The notes under the pieces are model-generated. The model was not told the DNA's origin. It did not search any database and was given only the letters and a program-made list of their open reading frames with translations. This document shows, piece by piece, positions 36,276 through 46,375 of a DNA stretch of 64,000 nucleotides. The position numbers and the translations under genes are program-made. Origin of the DNA: Cryptomeria japonica (Eukaryota > Streptophyta > Pinopsida > Cupressales > Cupressaceae); NCBI RefSeq assembly GCF_030272615.1, contig NC_081409.1:210475190-210539189 (forward strand). Reading direction: 5' to 3'. The first letter of the stretch is position 1. Each line of letters opens with the position of its first letter.

Positions 36276-39200
36276 GTGGAGGAAGCACCACAAAAACTTT
36301 GCAAGTGGTGCGGGCCGGGGGACCATGATGATGGCAATTGTCCCAAATCTGGCGTGAACCCGTTGAATGTAGAAACGGAGGATGCACTCGCCATAACAAG
36401 GTCCAAGACGAAAGCAGCCACTTATCCAGATCCCCGCACGGAAAAACGAAAGGCACTGGAGGCACAAGCGGAATTGGAGAAGGAGGTGTCAACGAGCAAG
36501 GATGCACAGGGGCTTGCGGGTACTTCTCGCTCTGAAGGAGAAACAAACATTATAAACCAACTGTTACAGGTCGAGATACCCGTCAAAATGAAGGACCTCC
36601 TGGAAAGTATGCAGCACTTGCGAGCGACATTGTTGCAATCCGCAATAATAACCCCAGTAGGCCAACCAATACATGGCAAGGACAACCTTGGCGAGACAGC
36701 GGCAGACCCATTAACCCTGACGATCAACAATGGTAGACACCCAGCAGTGGTGGAAATGGGTATATTGGGCACCATCCTGACCGACACAATTGTCGACGGT
36801 GGGTCGGGAGTAAATGTCTTGCCAGAGGAAACATGGAAAAAATTGGGTAAACCTACTCTCTGGCCGTCCACCTTTAATTTATTGGGAGCAGACCAACACG
36901 GCATCAAGCCGCTTGGCACACTCATGGCGCAACCAGTGACGATCGGAACACAGCCGTTCGTCTTGAATTTTGTGGTTATCCCATTGAAGAAGAAGGGGTA
37001 TGACGCGATCCTCAGCAGAGGCTGGTTGGTGGCGGCCAAAGCAAACCACAATTGGAAGAAGAACACCTTGTCCATGGAAAAGGCTGGCCGAAGGTATACC
37101 ATTGACCTCAAAACTCAACTAGTCAGTGAAGAGTTGGCGTCAGAGTCAGAGTCCGATGGAGACGATACCGACGAAGGAAAAGAGGGCAGGGAACCAGATG
37201 ACGAAGGCATCTTAGGAATTCAAGCCTGTTCTGAGGATGAGACGGATTCTTTGAGAGGGCTCTTCCATTGGCAAATGGAAGACTATGAATTATTGTACGG
37301 GTGCAATATGTTGGGGATTGAAGGACCTGACATGAACGAGTTTCCGCCAGAATACGGACAATACAAGGAAGGGGATGTCCCTATGGATGACGCACCAGCA
37401 CACCAGTTTGACAAAAGTAAGCCCATAAGGTACCAAGAATCCGCACTTCAAGTTACAAACCTTGGAGAAACTTCAGAACAGAAAAATATTTTGGTCGACG
37501 ACGACTGGAATCTGGTCTTAAAGACGGCGGCGTTCAAAATCTTCATAGAATACAAAGATGTGTTCGCTTGGACGTATAAGGACCTCAAGGGGGTACCACA
37601 AGAACTTTGTGTACATCGGATCCCTCTGGTTCCCAGAGCCGTGCCCGTACGGAAGAGGCCATACAGGATGAACAAAAATTATGCGGCCAGGGTAAATAAC
37701 GAAATTGACCGCATGCTTGAATCAGGGATTATCTTCAAAGTCCAAACGAGTGAATGGGTATCACCCATTGTGATATCCTTGAAAAAGGAGGCCGATCAGA
37801 TAAGAATCTGTGTAGACTTCAGGTGTTTGAATGCTGTCACAATTAAAGATCCATTTCCCATACCATTCACAGACACCATCCTCGAGGAAGTAGCGGGTCA
37901 CGAAATTTATTCATTTATGGATGGATTCTCCGGATATAATCAAATTTCCATTGCAGAGGAGGACAAATTGAAGACCACCTTTGTCATAGAAGATGGCGTC
38001 TATGCATACAACCGGATGCCATTCGGGTTGTGCAACGCGCCAGCTACCTTTCAATGGATAATCCTCCATATCTTCGATAAAATGTCCATAGGAAACTTCA
38101 AAGCATTCTTGGATGATTGGTCCATTTACAGCACGGAGGAGGCACATCTGGCCGCACTTGGCGAATGCATGGAGAGATGCCGACGAGCCTGCCTCGCCCT
38201 AAATCCCAAGAAATGCAGATTCATGGTGCCTCAGGGCAAGTTACTAGGGCACATCGTCTGCAAGGCTGGACTGAAGACAGACCCTGACAAAGTACGGGTC
38301 ATTGTGGAGATGGAGGCGCCCGACGATGTCACTGGCGTCAAGTCATTTCTTGGACACATCGGGTATTATAGGCGGTTTATTAAGAACTTTGCCCAAGTAT
38401 CATACCCACTTGACAGGCTGACACGAAGGGGGGAGCCGTACGTCTGGGGGACGGCCCAAGAAGAGGCTTTTCAAGAGTTAAAGTCACGATTGGTGGGTGC
38501 GCCAATCTTGACATACCCAGACTGGGACAAAGAGTTCCATGTACATGTCGACGCATCCAACTTCGCCATAGGGGCCACCCTGGCACAGGTTGGCAGCCAC
38601 GGGCTGGACCACCCAGTGTATTTTGCAAGTCGACTCTTGTCAAACGCAGAGAGGAACTACAGCACGACGGAGAGAGAAGCCCTCGGCATGGTATACTCCG
38701 TCCAAAAATTCCAACATTACCTATTGGCGACACCATTCACATTTTATGTGGATCACCAGGCGTTGATGTATTTGGTGAACAAGCCAATCATCCAGGGGCG
38801 GATTAGTCAATGGCTGTTGCTGTTACAAGAATTTACGTTCAACATCATTGTCAGACCTGGCAGGAGCCGTGTCATAGCCGACCAGCTATCACGGATCAAG
38901 TCGGGAGAGCCGACCGAAGGCGTTAGCGAGGATTTTCCGAACGCCCATCTTTTCCGCATTGCCATCCTTCCTCATTGGTACACGAGTGTGGGTGAATACC
39001 TGTCAACGTCAAAATTTCCTAAGGAAATGTCAGTAGGCGAAAGACGGAAACTTGTATTAAGAAGCCGAACATTCCAACTTATAAATGGCCTTCTCTACAA
39101 AATGGGACCTGACCAGAGCCTACGACGATGTGTCTTGGAAGAGGAAATCCCAGGAGTATTGAGAGAAGCCCATGAAGGGGCCGCTGGAGGACACATGGGA

Positions 39201-40289
39201 CCGGATACGACAGCAAGGAAGGTCCTACTAGCTGGCTTATGGTGGCCGACACTGCATAATGACGCCAGAGAATGGGTGACAAGTTGTGATACATGTCAGC
39301 GTGCTGGGCGACCGTTAAAGAGAGATTTCATGCCACTTAACCCGTCGCATGCTCAAGAGTTGTTCGAAAGATGGGGGTTAGACTTCGTTGGTCCATTGAA
39401 ACCGAGTCGCGCCCAACGATGTAGATACATTGTCGTGGCGACAAAATATTTGACCAAATGGGTCGAAGCGAGGGCTTTGGCAGACAATTCTGCCGTCAGT
39501 ACGGCGAAATTCATTTATGAACAGATTATCACCCGGTACGGAATACCTATTCAACTGACAAGTGATAGAGGAGGGCACTTTGTAAATCATATTATTCGAC
39601 TACTAACAACCGAGTTCAAAAATTTTCATTCCCTATCAAGTCCGTACTATCCCAGGGCAAACAGTCAGGCTGAGGCGACCAACAAAATCATCGTGTCGGT
39701 AATTTATAAGTCCTGTGGGGTGGAAAAAGAAGACTGGGAGGAGCGTCTGCCTTCGGTACTTTGGGCGTACCGCACAACTTACAAAGTAACCACCGGGCAG
39801 ACACCTTTCCAATTGATGTACGGCCAGGAGGCGGTGGTACCGATGGAATTCATGGTGCCAAGTCTCAGAATCGCTATTGACAACAAGCTAGGTGACATGG
39901 AAAGCCTTCGAGAGAGACTATACGCCCTAAATAAGCTGGATGAAAGACGGACGATGGCACAATGGGTGACAGACGTGGCCCAGCAACGCAGGAAATATTG
40001 GCATGACCAACACATTCGGCGGGCGAGGTTCACGCCGGGCCAATTAGTCCTAAAGCATAACGGACGGAACAAGATTAAGCCCGGCAAGTTCAGAGTGAAG
40101 TGGCTAGGTCCTTACAGGATCCGAGAGGTCGCAGCGAATGGATCCGTCAAGCTCTCGACCCTCGACGGACAAGAAATTCCAGAGGGCATCAACGGGTCAA
40201 AACTGAGAGTGTATCACCAGAGGCTGGAGGCGCGCAGGAGCAGCCTGACAGGAGGCGCGCACTCGCAGTCAGATAATGAAAAAAAATGA
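36276..40289 (+). CDS. pol: gypsy Pol polyprotein (PR-RT-RH-IN)
   Basis: 1,337 codons without a break, in frame with gag; translation may truly begin upstream by readthrough of 36234. It opens with a further CCHC knuckle (CKWCGPGDHDDGNC). An aspartic protease follows (IVDGGSGVNVLPEETW, near residue 172). Reverse transcriptase runs from about residue 450 (IRICVDFRCLNAVT; YNRMPFGLCNAPATFQ; FLDDWSIY as the catalytic box). RNase H follows (FHVHVDASNFAIGATL; REALGMVYSVQKF; FYVDHQALMYL). The integrase has an HHCC finger (HEG..GGHMG..CDTC) and DDE residues in LDFVGP, TSDRGGHF and ANSQAEATNK. The C-terminus (FRVKWLGPYRIREV) has no chromodomain. All catalytic residues I can place are intact, so this copy could be a functional source of Pol. 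Confidence 0.96.
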   Translation: MEEAPQKLCKWCGPGDHDDGNCPKSGVNPLNVETEDALAITRSKTKAATYPDPRTEKRKALEAQAELEKEVSTSKDAQGLAGTSRSEGETNIINQLLQVEIPVKMKDLLESMQHLRATLLQSAIITPVGQPIHGKDNLGETAADPLTLTINNGRHPAVVEMGILGTILTDTIVDGGSGVNVLPEETWKKLGKPTLWPSTFNLLGADQHGIKPLGTLMAQPVTIGTQPFVLNFVVIPLKKKGYDAILSRGWLVAAKANHNWKKNTLSMEKAGRRYTIDLKTQLVSEELASESESDGDDTDEGKEGREPDDEGILGIQACSEDETDSLRGLFHWQMEDYELLYGCNMLGIEGPDMNEFPPEYGQYKEGDVPMDDAPAHQFDKSKPIRYQESALQVTNLGETSEQKNILVDDDWNLVLKTAAFKIFIEYKDVFAWTYKDLKGVPQELCVHRIPLVPRAVPVRKRPYRMNKNYAARVNNEIDRMLESGIIFKVQTSEWVSPIVISLKKEADQIRICVDFRCLNAVTIKDPFPIPFTDTILEEVAGHEIYSFMDGFSGYNQISIAEEDKLKTTFVIEDGVYAYNRMPFGLCNAPATFQWIILHIFDKMSIGNFKAFLDDWSIYSTEEAHLAALGECMERCRRACLALNPKKCRFMVPQGKLLGHIVCKAGLKTDPDKVRVIVEMEAPDDVTGVKSFLGHIGYYRRFIKNFAQVSYPLDRLTRRGEPYVWGTAQEEAFQELKSRLVGAPILTYPDWDKEFHVHVDASNFAIGATLAQVGSHGLDHPVYFASRLLSNAERNYSTTEREALGMVYSVQKFQHYLLATPFTFYVDHQALMYLVNKPIIQGRISQWLLLLQEFTFNIIVRPGRSRVIADQLSRIKSGEPTEGVSEDFPNAHLFRIAILPHWYTSVGEYLSTSKFPKEMSVGERRKLVLRSRTFQLINGLLYKMGPDQSLRRCVLEEEIPGVLREAHEGAAGGHMGPDTTARKVLLAGLWWPTLHNDAREWVTSCDTCQRAGRPLKRDFMPLNPSHAQELFERWGLDFVGPLKPSRAQRCRYIVVATKYLTKWVEARALADNSAVSTAKFIYEQIITRYGIPIQLTSDRGGHFVNHIIRLLTTEFKNFHSLSSPYYPRANSQAEATNKIIVSVIYKSCGVEKEDWEERLPSVLWAYRTTYKVTTGQTPFQLMYGQEAVVPMEFMVPSLRIAIDNKLGDMESLRERLYALNKLDERRTMAQWVTDVAQQRRKYWHDQHIRRARFTPGQLVLKHNGRNKIKPGKFRVKWLGPYRIREVAANGSVKLSTLDGQEIPEGINGSKLRVYHQRLEARRSSLTGGAHSQSDNEKK

Positions 40290-41145
40290 AAAAAAATTAG
40301 AACATTTGAAAAAAATATATATATATAAAAATTTGAAAAAAAGTATATATAAAAGAAAAATTGAAAAAAAATTGAAAAAAAAAAAAAGAAAAAAAAAGAA
40401 AAAGGACGAAGAAAACGACCACCGTACGGTGGACACGTAGTGGCACCACCGTGCGGTGGCACCACCGACGGTGGAAGCCACCGTGCGGTGGAAGCCACGA
40501 AGGCCCGTGAAAATAAAGCCGCACACGGAGGGAATAAAACGCACCGCACAAAGTAAGGAAGAAAGAAAGCGCAGAAGGATACCGCACGAAGCAAGGAAGA
40601 AAGAACACCGCACAACAAGCAAACACCGCACGCTAAGGAAAAAGACACCGCACGCAGCCATTGTTCGGGTGAAGCACAGGGTTTCCAGCAGCTGTTGGTC
40701 TAAGCTGTGGGCATGGTCGCTAGCCCGTCCATCCCCGTGACCACTCCCGTTCACATTTTGTACTCGCCTTTGATTTCAAATCTAAACTATTTCCGCGCAG
40801 AAGCCTGGTGCCAAGACATTTGTGGGTGAAGTAAGAAGAGCAACAGACGGATTGCAATTTCAGTCCCTTGGCTGAGCGTGGTTAACATAATAGTTGGGCG
40901 GACGCAATTACGGTGGTTGTGCATGGTTCTATACCATCACCCGAGAGTGTTGGTTCGAAGCAATAATTCTTGATTGAGTCGTGAAGGAGTTCACGTTTTG
41001 CTCGCAGGAGGTCATTATAATCACCTCCGCACGGTTTTGCTGCCAGGAGGTAGTTAGGTGTTTTCCATTCGACAAGGCAAACTCAAGAAGTGGTTACCAG
41101 GTAGTAGTAATGGAGTCCGCGGGAAAAAGGACTTGGAAAAAATAG
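40290..41145 (+). other. gypsy inter-ORF spacer with A-rich tract and palindromes
   Basis: Non-coding spacer between pol and the accessory ORF. An A-rich tract (40280-40405) is followed by four near-identical palindromes, CCACCGTACGGTGG and variants (40419-40432, 40446-40459, 40462-40474, 40478-40491). A repeated CACCGCAC(A/G) word recurs between 40538 and 40655. Phe-rich reverse-strand frames here are artefacts of the A-rich tract. Confidence 0.7.
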
Positions 41146-43640
41146 TTGCAGGATAGCAGCAATAGGAGGCCGGATGCACGTATTCTTCCTTCAGGTGTTC
41201 GAATAGCAGGTGGCACAATGGAAGCCAGGCAGAAGAAACAAACACCACAGCAGCCCACCGCACGAGGGAAGAACACCTTCACTTCACAGAATATCACCTT
41301 TGAGGGATTGAATGGGGTGGAATGTTGGAAATGGTGGCAAGAAACGCCGGATGATAATTTGGTGAAGACAAGTCTTCGCAAAGCAGGGGTCGAATGGGCT
41401 ATCCGGATGCCTGTGTTCGCCATTCGCGAGTACGTGGGAGCATTGCGATATATGGTTGATACGTTTGATAGCCACTCACGGACAAGCACATTTGAGTACC
41501 TTGGGAAGGATATCACCATATCCTTCAAACCTGCAGATTTCATGAGAGTATTTGGCATCCCAGGCATACATGGCAAGAAAGTGGACTTGAAGGCGAAGAA
41601 GATGACACCGGAGGAAAAGGAACATTGGATTACGCGAGTGTCCCGAGACTTGACCCCAGCAGAGTTGGCGAGCATCATAGACGCCACGAAGGGTCGTGGG
41701 ATGCGTAAGTCCTTTGTCGCAGAGGGTCATTGGCGGTGCATAATGGACGTCATCAAAAGCAGGTTGACAGGGTCGGGTAGGGCATCCGACATCGCTCTGC
41801 CACAGATCGTATTGATGAACGGGTTACTGAACGGTGTCGTGTATGATTGGGCTACCTTGTTATCAGAGCGGATGTGCGCATTCTTGATGATGGAGCAGCG
41901 CACCTTTTACATGCCCCACTATGCCATTGGACTGTTTTTAGAGGCCACGCGGGAGGTTGTGCCAGAGGCCGAGTTGGAGGTACGGCCGTAGGGACCTTTG
42001 GCAGACGGTGAGCCTCCTATCATGCATTGGCGCCACCTTGACATTGGCCACTCTTCCGCGAAGCGGAAAAGGATATTAGAGACCACCTCAGCGGAACCTG
42101 ATAGTGGGCGAGAAACTTCTAGCAGTGCAGAGGATGAGGAGGATGAGGATGACAGTAGCAGTCGGGCCACAGACGAGGGGAGGATGGAGCCCGCCGGAGA
42201 ACGTGTGCTGTTTGCACCACCCACACTTCCACTTGGCACACTTGTGGGGTCCTCAGTGGGCAGTACTTCGATTCTGGCATTTGGGCAGAGCCGCACGCCC
42301 ATTGCACTCGGTCCCATGCAGCCGGCGGCATCACCTTCAGCCATATCACCGCAGCAGGCTTGTGCACCAGCCGCAGGACCGACTCCCGCAGAGGCATGTA
42401 CTGACAGCAAGGCGGAGTTGTGTGGTCCACCGCAGGGAGGCGTGGCAGAGGAGATGGTTGAGACAGAGCCTCAGGTGCGACTGGACATTGTGGGATCCGA
42501 CGCAGTGGTGACGGTTGCTGCCTCCTTGTTGGAGGAGCCCATCGCAGGACATGTTTCCGAAGGGGAGAGAGGGTCGGAGGTGTTGAGTGCAGCTCCATCG
42601 GTGGCGGCTATGGGGAGTTGGCTGACCCGGAGATTCCAGATGACAATGATGCCACCCGTAGGAGCAGCTGTATTCTCACCTCGGCGAGAGCCTCCCACTG
42701 AGGTGGTGGATCTGGAGGATTCCTCGACGGAGATGCAGGCACCAGCAGAGGGACAGGTCACTGGAGAGGGTGTTCCTACTGGCCCAGAGCAGGCGACTGC
42801 TACACTTGAGGGGGCGGGGGAGACACCATTGTGCCAGCAGGATGCAGCAGGTGTGGTTGAGGAGACTTTTGAGTTACCACGTGGGCTTCCTGTACCTACA
42901 CCGGGACTGGAAGGGGAGGATATTGAGGTCTACTTGGCAGATATGGTGACAAGGGGTCAGCGAGTGGTGGCCACGGCTCAGACACGAGCTCTGCAGCAGG
43001 TTGTGGAGGAATTAGAGCAGGTCTTCCAGTTTATGCGCGACGGCTGTTCCGCAGCTTTCACTTCATGTTTTGAGACACGAGGGTGCCAGTTACCCAGAAG
43101 GATGCGATGTTGGAGGCTTGGAGTGTGCCTCAGCCCGTCGTGGAGAGTAGGGTGACGACTCTCGTCCGGGAGATTGAGCAGGTTTACAGGGAGGCCTACT
43201 ATGCCTTACGCCAGACACAGCATGAGTCTGCGGTTCGCGAGGCTGCTCGAGTGGAGTTAGAGCAGGACATGGCCAGACAACAAGCCTCGTGGGCAGCCGA
43301 GAGATCAGAGTTGGTAGCACAGCTTGAGACAGCCCGCGAAGAGAAGGTTGCGGTGGACACCCGTCTTTCGGAGGAGCAGAGTGCGCGGAGTCTCGTCCAG
43401 CAGGAGTTAGATGTTGTTCAGGCTCAGTTGGTTCGCATGACAGAGTCCGCCGATACCAAGGAGAAGGAGCTACTGGAGGCTGCGCTTATGGTGAAGACGG
43501 CCTTAGAGAAGGTGTTGGTGGTAGAGCGGGATGTGGCAGCACGCACCCAGCAGGTCTATGAGCTCCGCGCCCGCCTAGCGGCCCAGACACCCGCCTCTCA
43601 GCCTTCGACTTCAGGGACGCTTCCTCAGCCCCCTCCTTGA
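41146..43640 (+). pseudogene. gypsy accessory ORF downstream of pol (about 830 codons, two breaks)
   Basis: One frame runs from ATG 41146 to about 43100, interrupted only by TAG 41989-41991. It then shifts by one frame near 43080 and ends at 43640. The first about 280 residues are a helical domain (FEGLNGVECWKWW; FEYLGKDITISF; ADFMRVFGIPG; HWRCIMDVIKSRLTGSG; WATLLSERMCAFLMM; TFYMPHYAIGLF). The middle is acidic, Pro/Ala/Glu-rich and low-complexity. The last about 180 residues are a strong coiled coil (REAARVELEQDMARQQASW; EEQSARSLVQQELD). The position matches the extra or env-like ORF of Athila/Tat elements, but I see no signal peptide or transmembrane span, so an envelope role is not supported. 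The first domain shares its motif order with the ORF at 25726-28953. Function unknown. Confidence 0.75.
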
Positions 43641-43707
43641 CTTTATCTTGGTTGTATATCTATATTACATTGTCTCCATTTTGTTGTTAGTCGTCGGAGA
43701 TGACTTC

Positions 43708-43721
43708 TTTTTTGGGGGGGA
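43708..43721 (+). other. polypurine tract of gypsy element
   Basis: A T-run followed by GGGGGGGA lies four bases upstream of the 3' LTR. It is the plus-strand priming site by position. Confidence 0.7.
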
Positions 43722-43724
43722 TGA

Positions 43725-44001
43725 TGTTATCGAGAAAAAGTGTATAGTTAGTAATGTTAATTATCAATAGTTAGTTAGCCGACAAGTAGGTAGTTGGAGT
43801 CGCGACGGTTGTGTCGCACCCCTTCGGCTGTCATATATTGTACCACCTCCGGGTGTTGGAGGACATGTAATATGTACGACAGATATAATATGAACATCCT
43901 TTGACATTAATGGAAAGATTATTCTGGTACTTCTTTTGTATTTGCATTGTGCATTACTGTTCGATTTCTGTATTCTTCCTGTTTACCCAGTGAGGTAAAC
44001 A
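43725..44001 (+). repeat. 3' LTR of gypsy element
   Basis: 277 bp, beginning TGTTATCGAG and ending GAGGTAAACA. Seven substitutions and no indels relative to the 5' LTR. Confidence 0.95.
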
Positions 44002-44006
44002 ATTTT

Positions 44007-45919
44007 GAGATTTAATTGCTTTCATTACACTTATCAATTTGCATGACTACTCCTAGGTCTGAAGTAGAAAGACAAGCAACTTCCCTTCAAGTTGGTGTTA
44101 GATATCCAAATTTGATGCAATTAACTTGTATAAATCAATTGAATACTGGGAAGAATAATTTCGACTAATTTGCATGGAAAGCACATAACGTAGACGATTT
44201 GAGATAGTGGTCGTTAGTTGACAACCTTGATTGGACAAATGACCTTGCTACTTGAAACACAAGGTAGTTTTGGTTAGGAGCGATCCAACAAGAGACTTCA
44301 AAGCAAAACATTAAAAATTTAATAGGTTTTAAACGGGGGAAATAGATAGTAGGACTCATTAGGCCCTATCTAAAAGGTTGGCAACTATAGGAAGTTGCCC
44401 CCTGTAGATAATAGAATTTCCCAATCTCCTAATCTAGGAAGGAAGCCCTCTCCTTTCTTTAAGGAAGGTTGCTAATGCTTTCTCTTTAACTATAGATTAT
44501 GAGGTAGGTGGATAGGAACCATATGAGAAAGGTAGGGGAAGTGGATGGTTATGGTTCATTTGACAAAATCCATCTATTGAAAGTAGGTTCCATGCTAGCT
44601 TGGCAAAGCAAAGTCTAGAAGTTGAGAACTATATCAAGATATATAAGGAGGCAAGGAAAACACCAAGAAGAGGAAATTACCTTAATAAAGAAGTGGGAAA
44701 ACTATAGATCATAAGGCCACTACTATGGGGGGCCTTCCTCATAGTGACTAGATAACTAGATATGTGCCCCTCTCTTCTTTTCAATTCAAGGCATAGCAAC
44801 TATATGAATGAATAAATGTGCTACTCTTTTGTAGCTACAAATGAATGAGTGAATGACCTACCCTTCCCTACCCAAAAATGAATGAATCTCTCAATGGGGA
44901 TAAAATACTTGCAATTGAGGAATCCCCTTCTAATATGAACTCTAAACAAAACCATCTACTTCCTGTTTCAACAAGCCCAACAAGAATCCATAATTTTCTC
45001 ATCTCACCCACATTCCTGAAAGATTGGGAAGCAAGATATTTTATTTTATTTTTGGTAAATTGCTACCAAGGGGGTAGCTCCCATTACATAAATTCAGAAA
45101 AAAGAATTAGATTTCTTGTACATTGTTGCCGATTGCATTTCAAATGACCCTTTTGGGGTTTATATTGATAAAGCATTATCGACCCTTTTGCTACCTCTTG
45201 CAATCTCTGAACTTGTGTTTCTATTAAAGATCTTTCTTAAAGCCGACAAAACCAATGAACTACTTCATGTTCTTCTCAATGATGCAATCCCTGTACAATT
45301 CAATAACTTCAGCAAGATTTTGGTTGTGTCAAGCCTTCTTGCAGTTAATGGAGTCGCAAAATAATCATATTTTAGGAGACTTGTTAAAGTTTGTGATGGC
45401 AGTGATAGCTTCATGGGCATACTCGTTCTTGACAAAGTTGTTAGCCATTAACTTCCCCACCATTTTCCTGCCTATTGAAAGAACTACCGTGGAGAGAATA
45501 GGTCTATTAAGTCTCCGTCATCAACATGCCAATAATTGAGCTTTTGTGCTCCAATCACCTCAATGATTGCAGCGTCCACCAAAGGGTCCTAAATCTTGAA
45601 GACCCTTCGCAACAAAGTAGATAGATCATCCTATGTGCAAGGTCACCTACAACTGGGGATAACAATGCGGTTTTCCATGTTGAGATTTGAGTGTGTTCTC
45701 AACCATTATAGAGCAGATTTTCTTTAAGTGTGTCTATGTCATATGATCCTCATGAGTGAAGCACATATCCCATGTTTTGACATGATCTTCAATTCCCCAA
45801 GGCAATCTTCATAGCTCATCTCCATCCATCCATGACCCTTTGATCAGTCTATTCAAATTTCAAAAGTCAGACACTTGTGAGGAAAGTGCACTTTAAATAG
45901 TTGCTAGGTCACCCCAATC
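44007..45919. other. intron sequence without recognisable gene
   Basis: Probably the right part of the split old copia LTR at its start, then unidentified sequence with many short runs of A/G and C/T. Open frames at 44878-45539 (+) match nothing I recognise. Confidence 0.5.
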
Positions 45920-46375
45920 CTACATCTTGTTGGATATTCTAGAAGAGTAAGATTGATCAAGTGCTTGATTGGATAGGTAGTCAATGGCTTTATTTGCTTC
46001 TCTATATGTGTGTTTGATTGTATAATATTCAATCAAATTGAGGGTCGTGTTGATGTAGTCAACCCACATTGAAAGTTGCCATCTCAATATCTTTTCGGTT
46101 GCTATAGCACCGGGCACAAGTAGTGAGTCCCTTTCAATATCAATTAAGACAAGTCCTTTGTTCACACATAATTTGAGACCTTCATAAAAGTGCAGCAAAT
46201 TCAGCTTCATTACTAAAGTCATCCAAAATTTTGACAGTGCTAGCCCAGCACAAGTTTCCCTAGTGGTTGCGAATTATGAAGACTGTTCCAAAAGCCCCAA
46301 GATTTCCCCTCACAGCACCATCAAAAATGAGTTTTAATTGTCCTTGGGGGAGACACCATTTGGCCACCTTGCATA
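45920..46375 (-). pseudogene. LINE RNase H-like domain fragment
   Basis: The minus strand encodes KLIFDGAVRGNLGAFGTVFIIRNH, split here as KLIFDGAVRGNLGAF and GTVFIIRNH. It continues with DFSNEAEFAALL, then (after a frameshift) YEGLKLCVNKGLVLIDIERDS, WVDYINTTLNLIEYYTI and KHTYREANKAIDYLSN. This is the plant LINE-encoded RNase H pattern (DGA..GNPG; AE..AL..GL..; EGDS; REAN..AD.L). Stops and at least one frameshift show it is dead. A short stretch upstream on the same strand (PMWKQIRILNKNEV, about 46530-46600) may be the remains of the linker region. The rest of the LINE is not recognisable. Confidence 0.75.

Larger units (their letters stand above)
34001..44001 (+). mobile_element. complete Ty3/gypsy retrotransposon (10,001 bp)
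   Basis: Two 277-bp LTRs (34001-34277, 43725-44001) enclose a leader, gag, pol and a large accessory ORF. The flanking target duplication is ATTTT (33996-34000 and 44002-44006). A primer-binding site for tRNA-Asp follows the 5' LTR. A purine-rich, G-rich tract precedes the 3' LTR. The LTRs differ at 7 of 277 positions by direct comparison (about 2.5%), so the insertion is fairly recent for such genomes. Lack of a chromodomain, the tRNA-Asp primer and the long post-pol ORF suggest the Athila/Tat side of plant Ty3/gypsy elements. It lies in MurC intron 1 in antisense orientation to the gene. Confidence 0.95.

Noticed and set aside
34259-40087. Many minus-strand open frames of 60-229 codons across the gypsy element
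   Set aside because: They are shadows of gag and pol: no domains, and each is opposite an intact coding frame.
40214-40754. Phe-rich minus-strand frames of 109-161 codons
   Set aside because: Produced by the A-rich tract and palindromes in the gypsy spacer; low-complexity.
41146-41991. Envelope protein for the gypsy post-pol ORF
   Set aside because: No signal peptide, transmembrane segment or glycosylation-type architecture; a coiled-coil accessory protein fits better.
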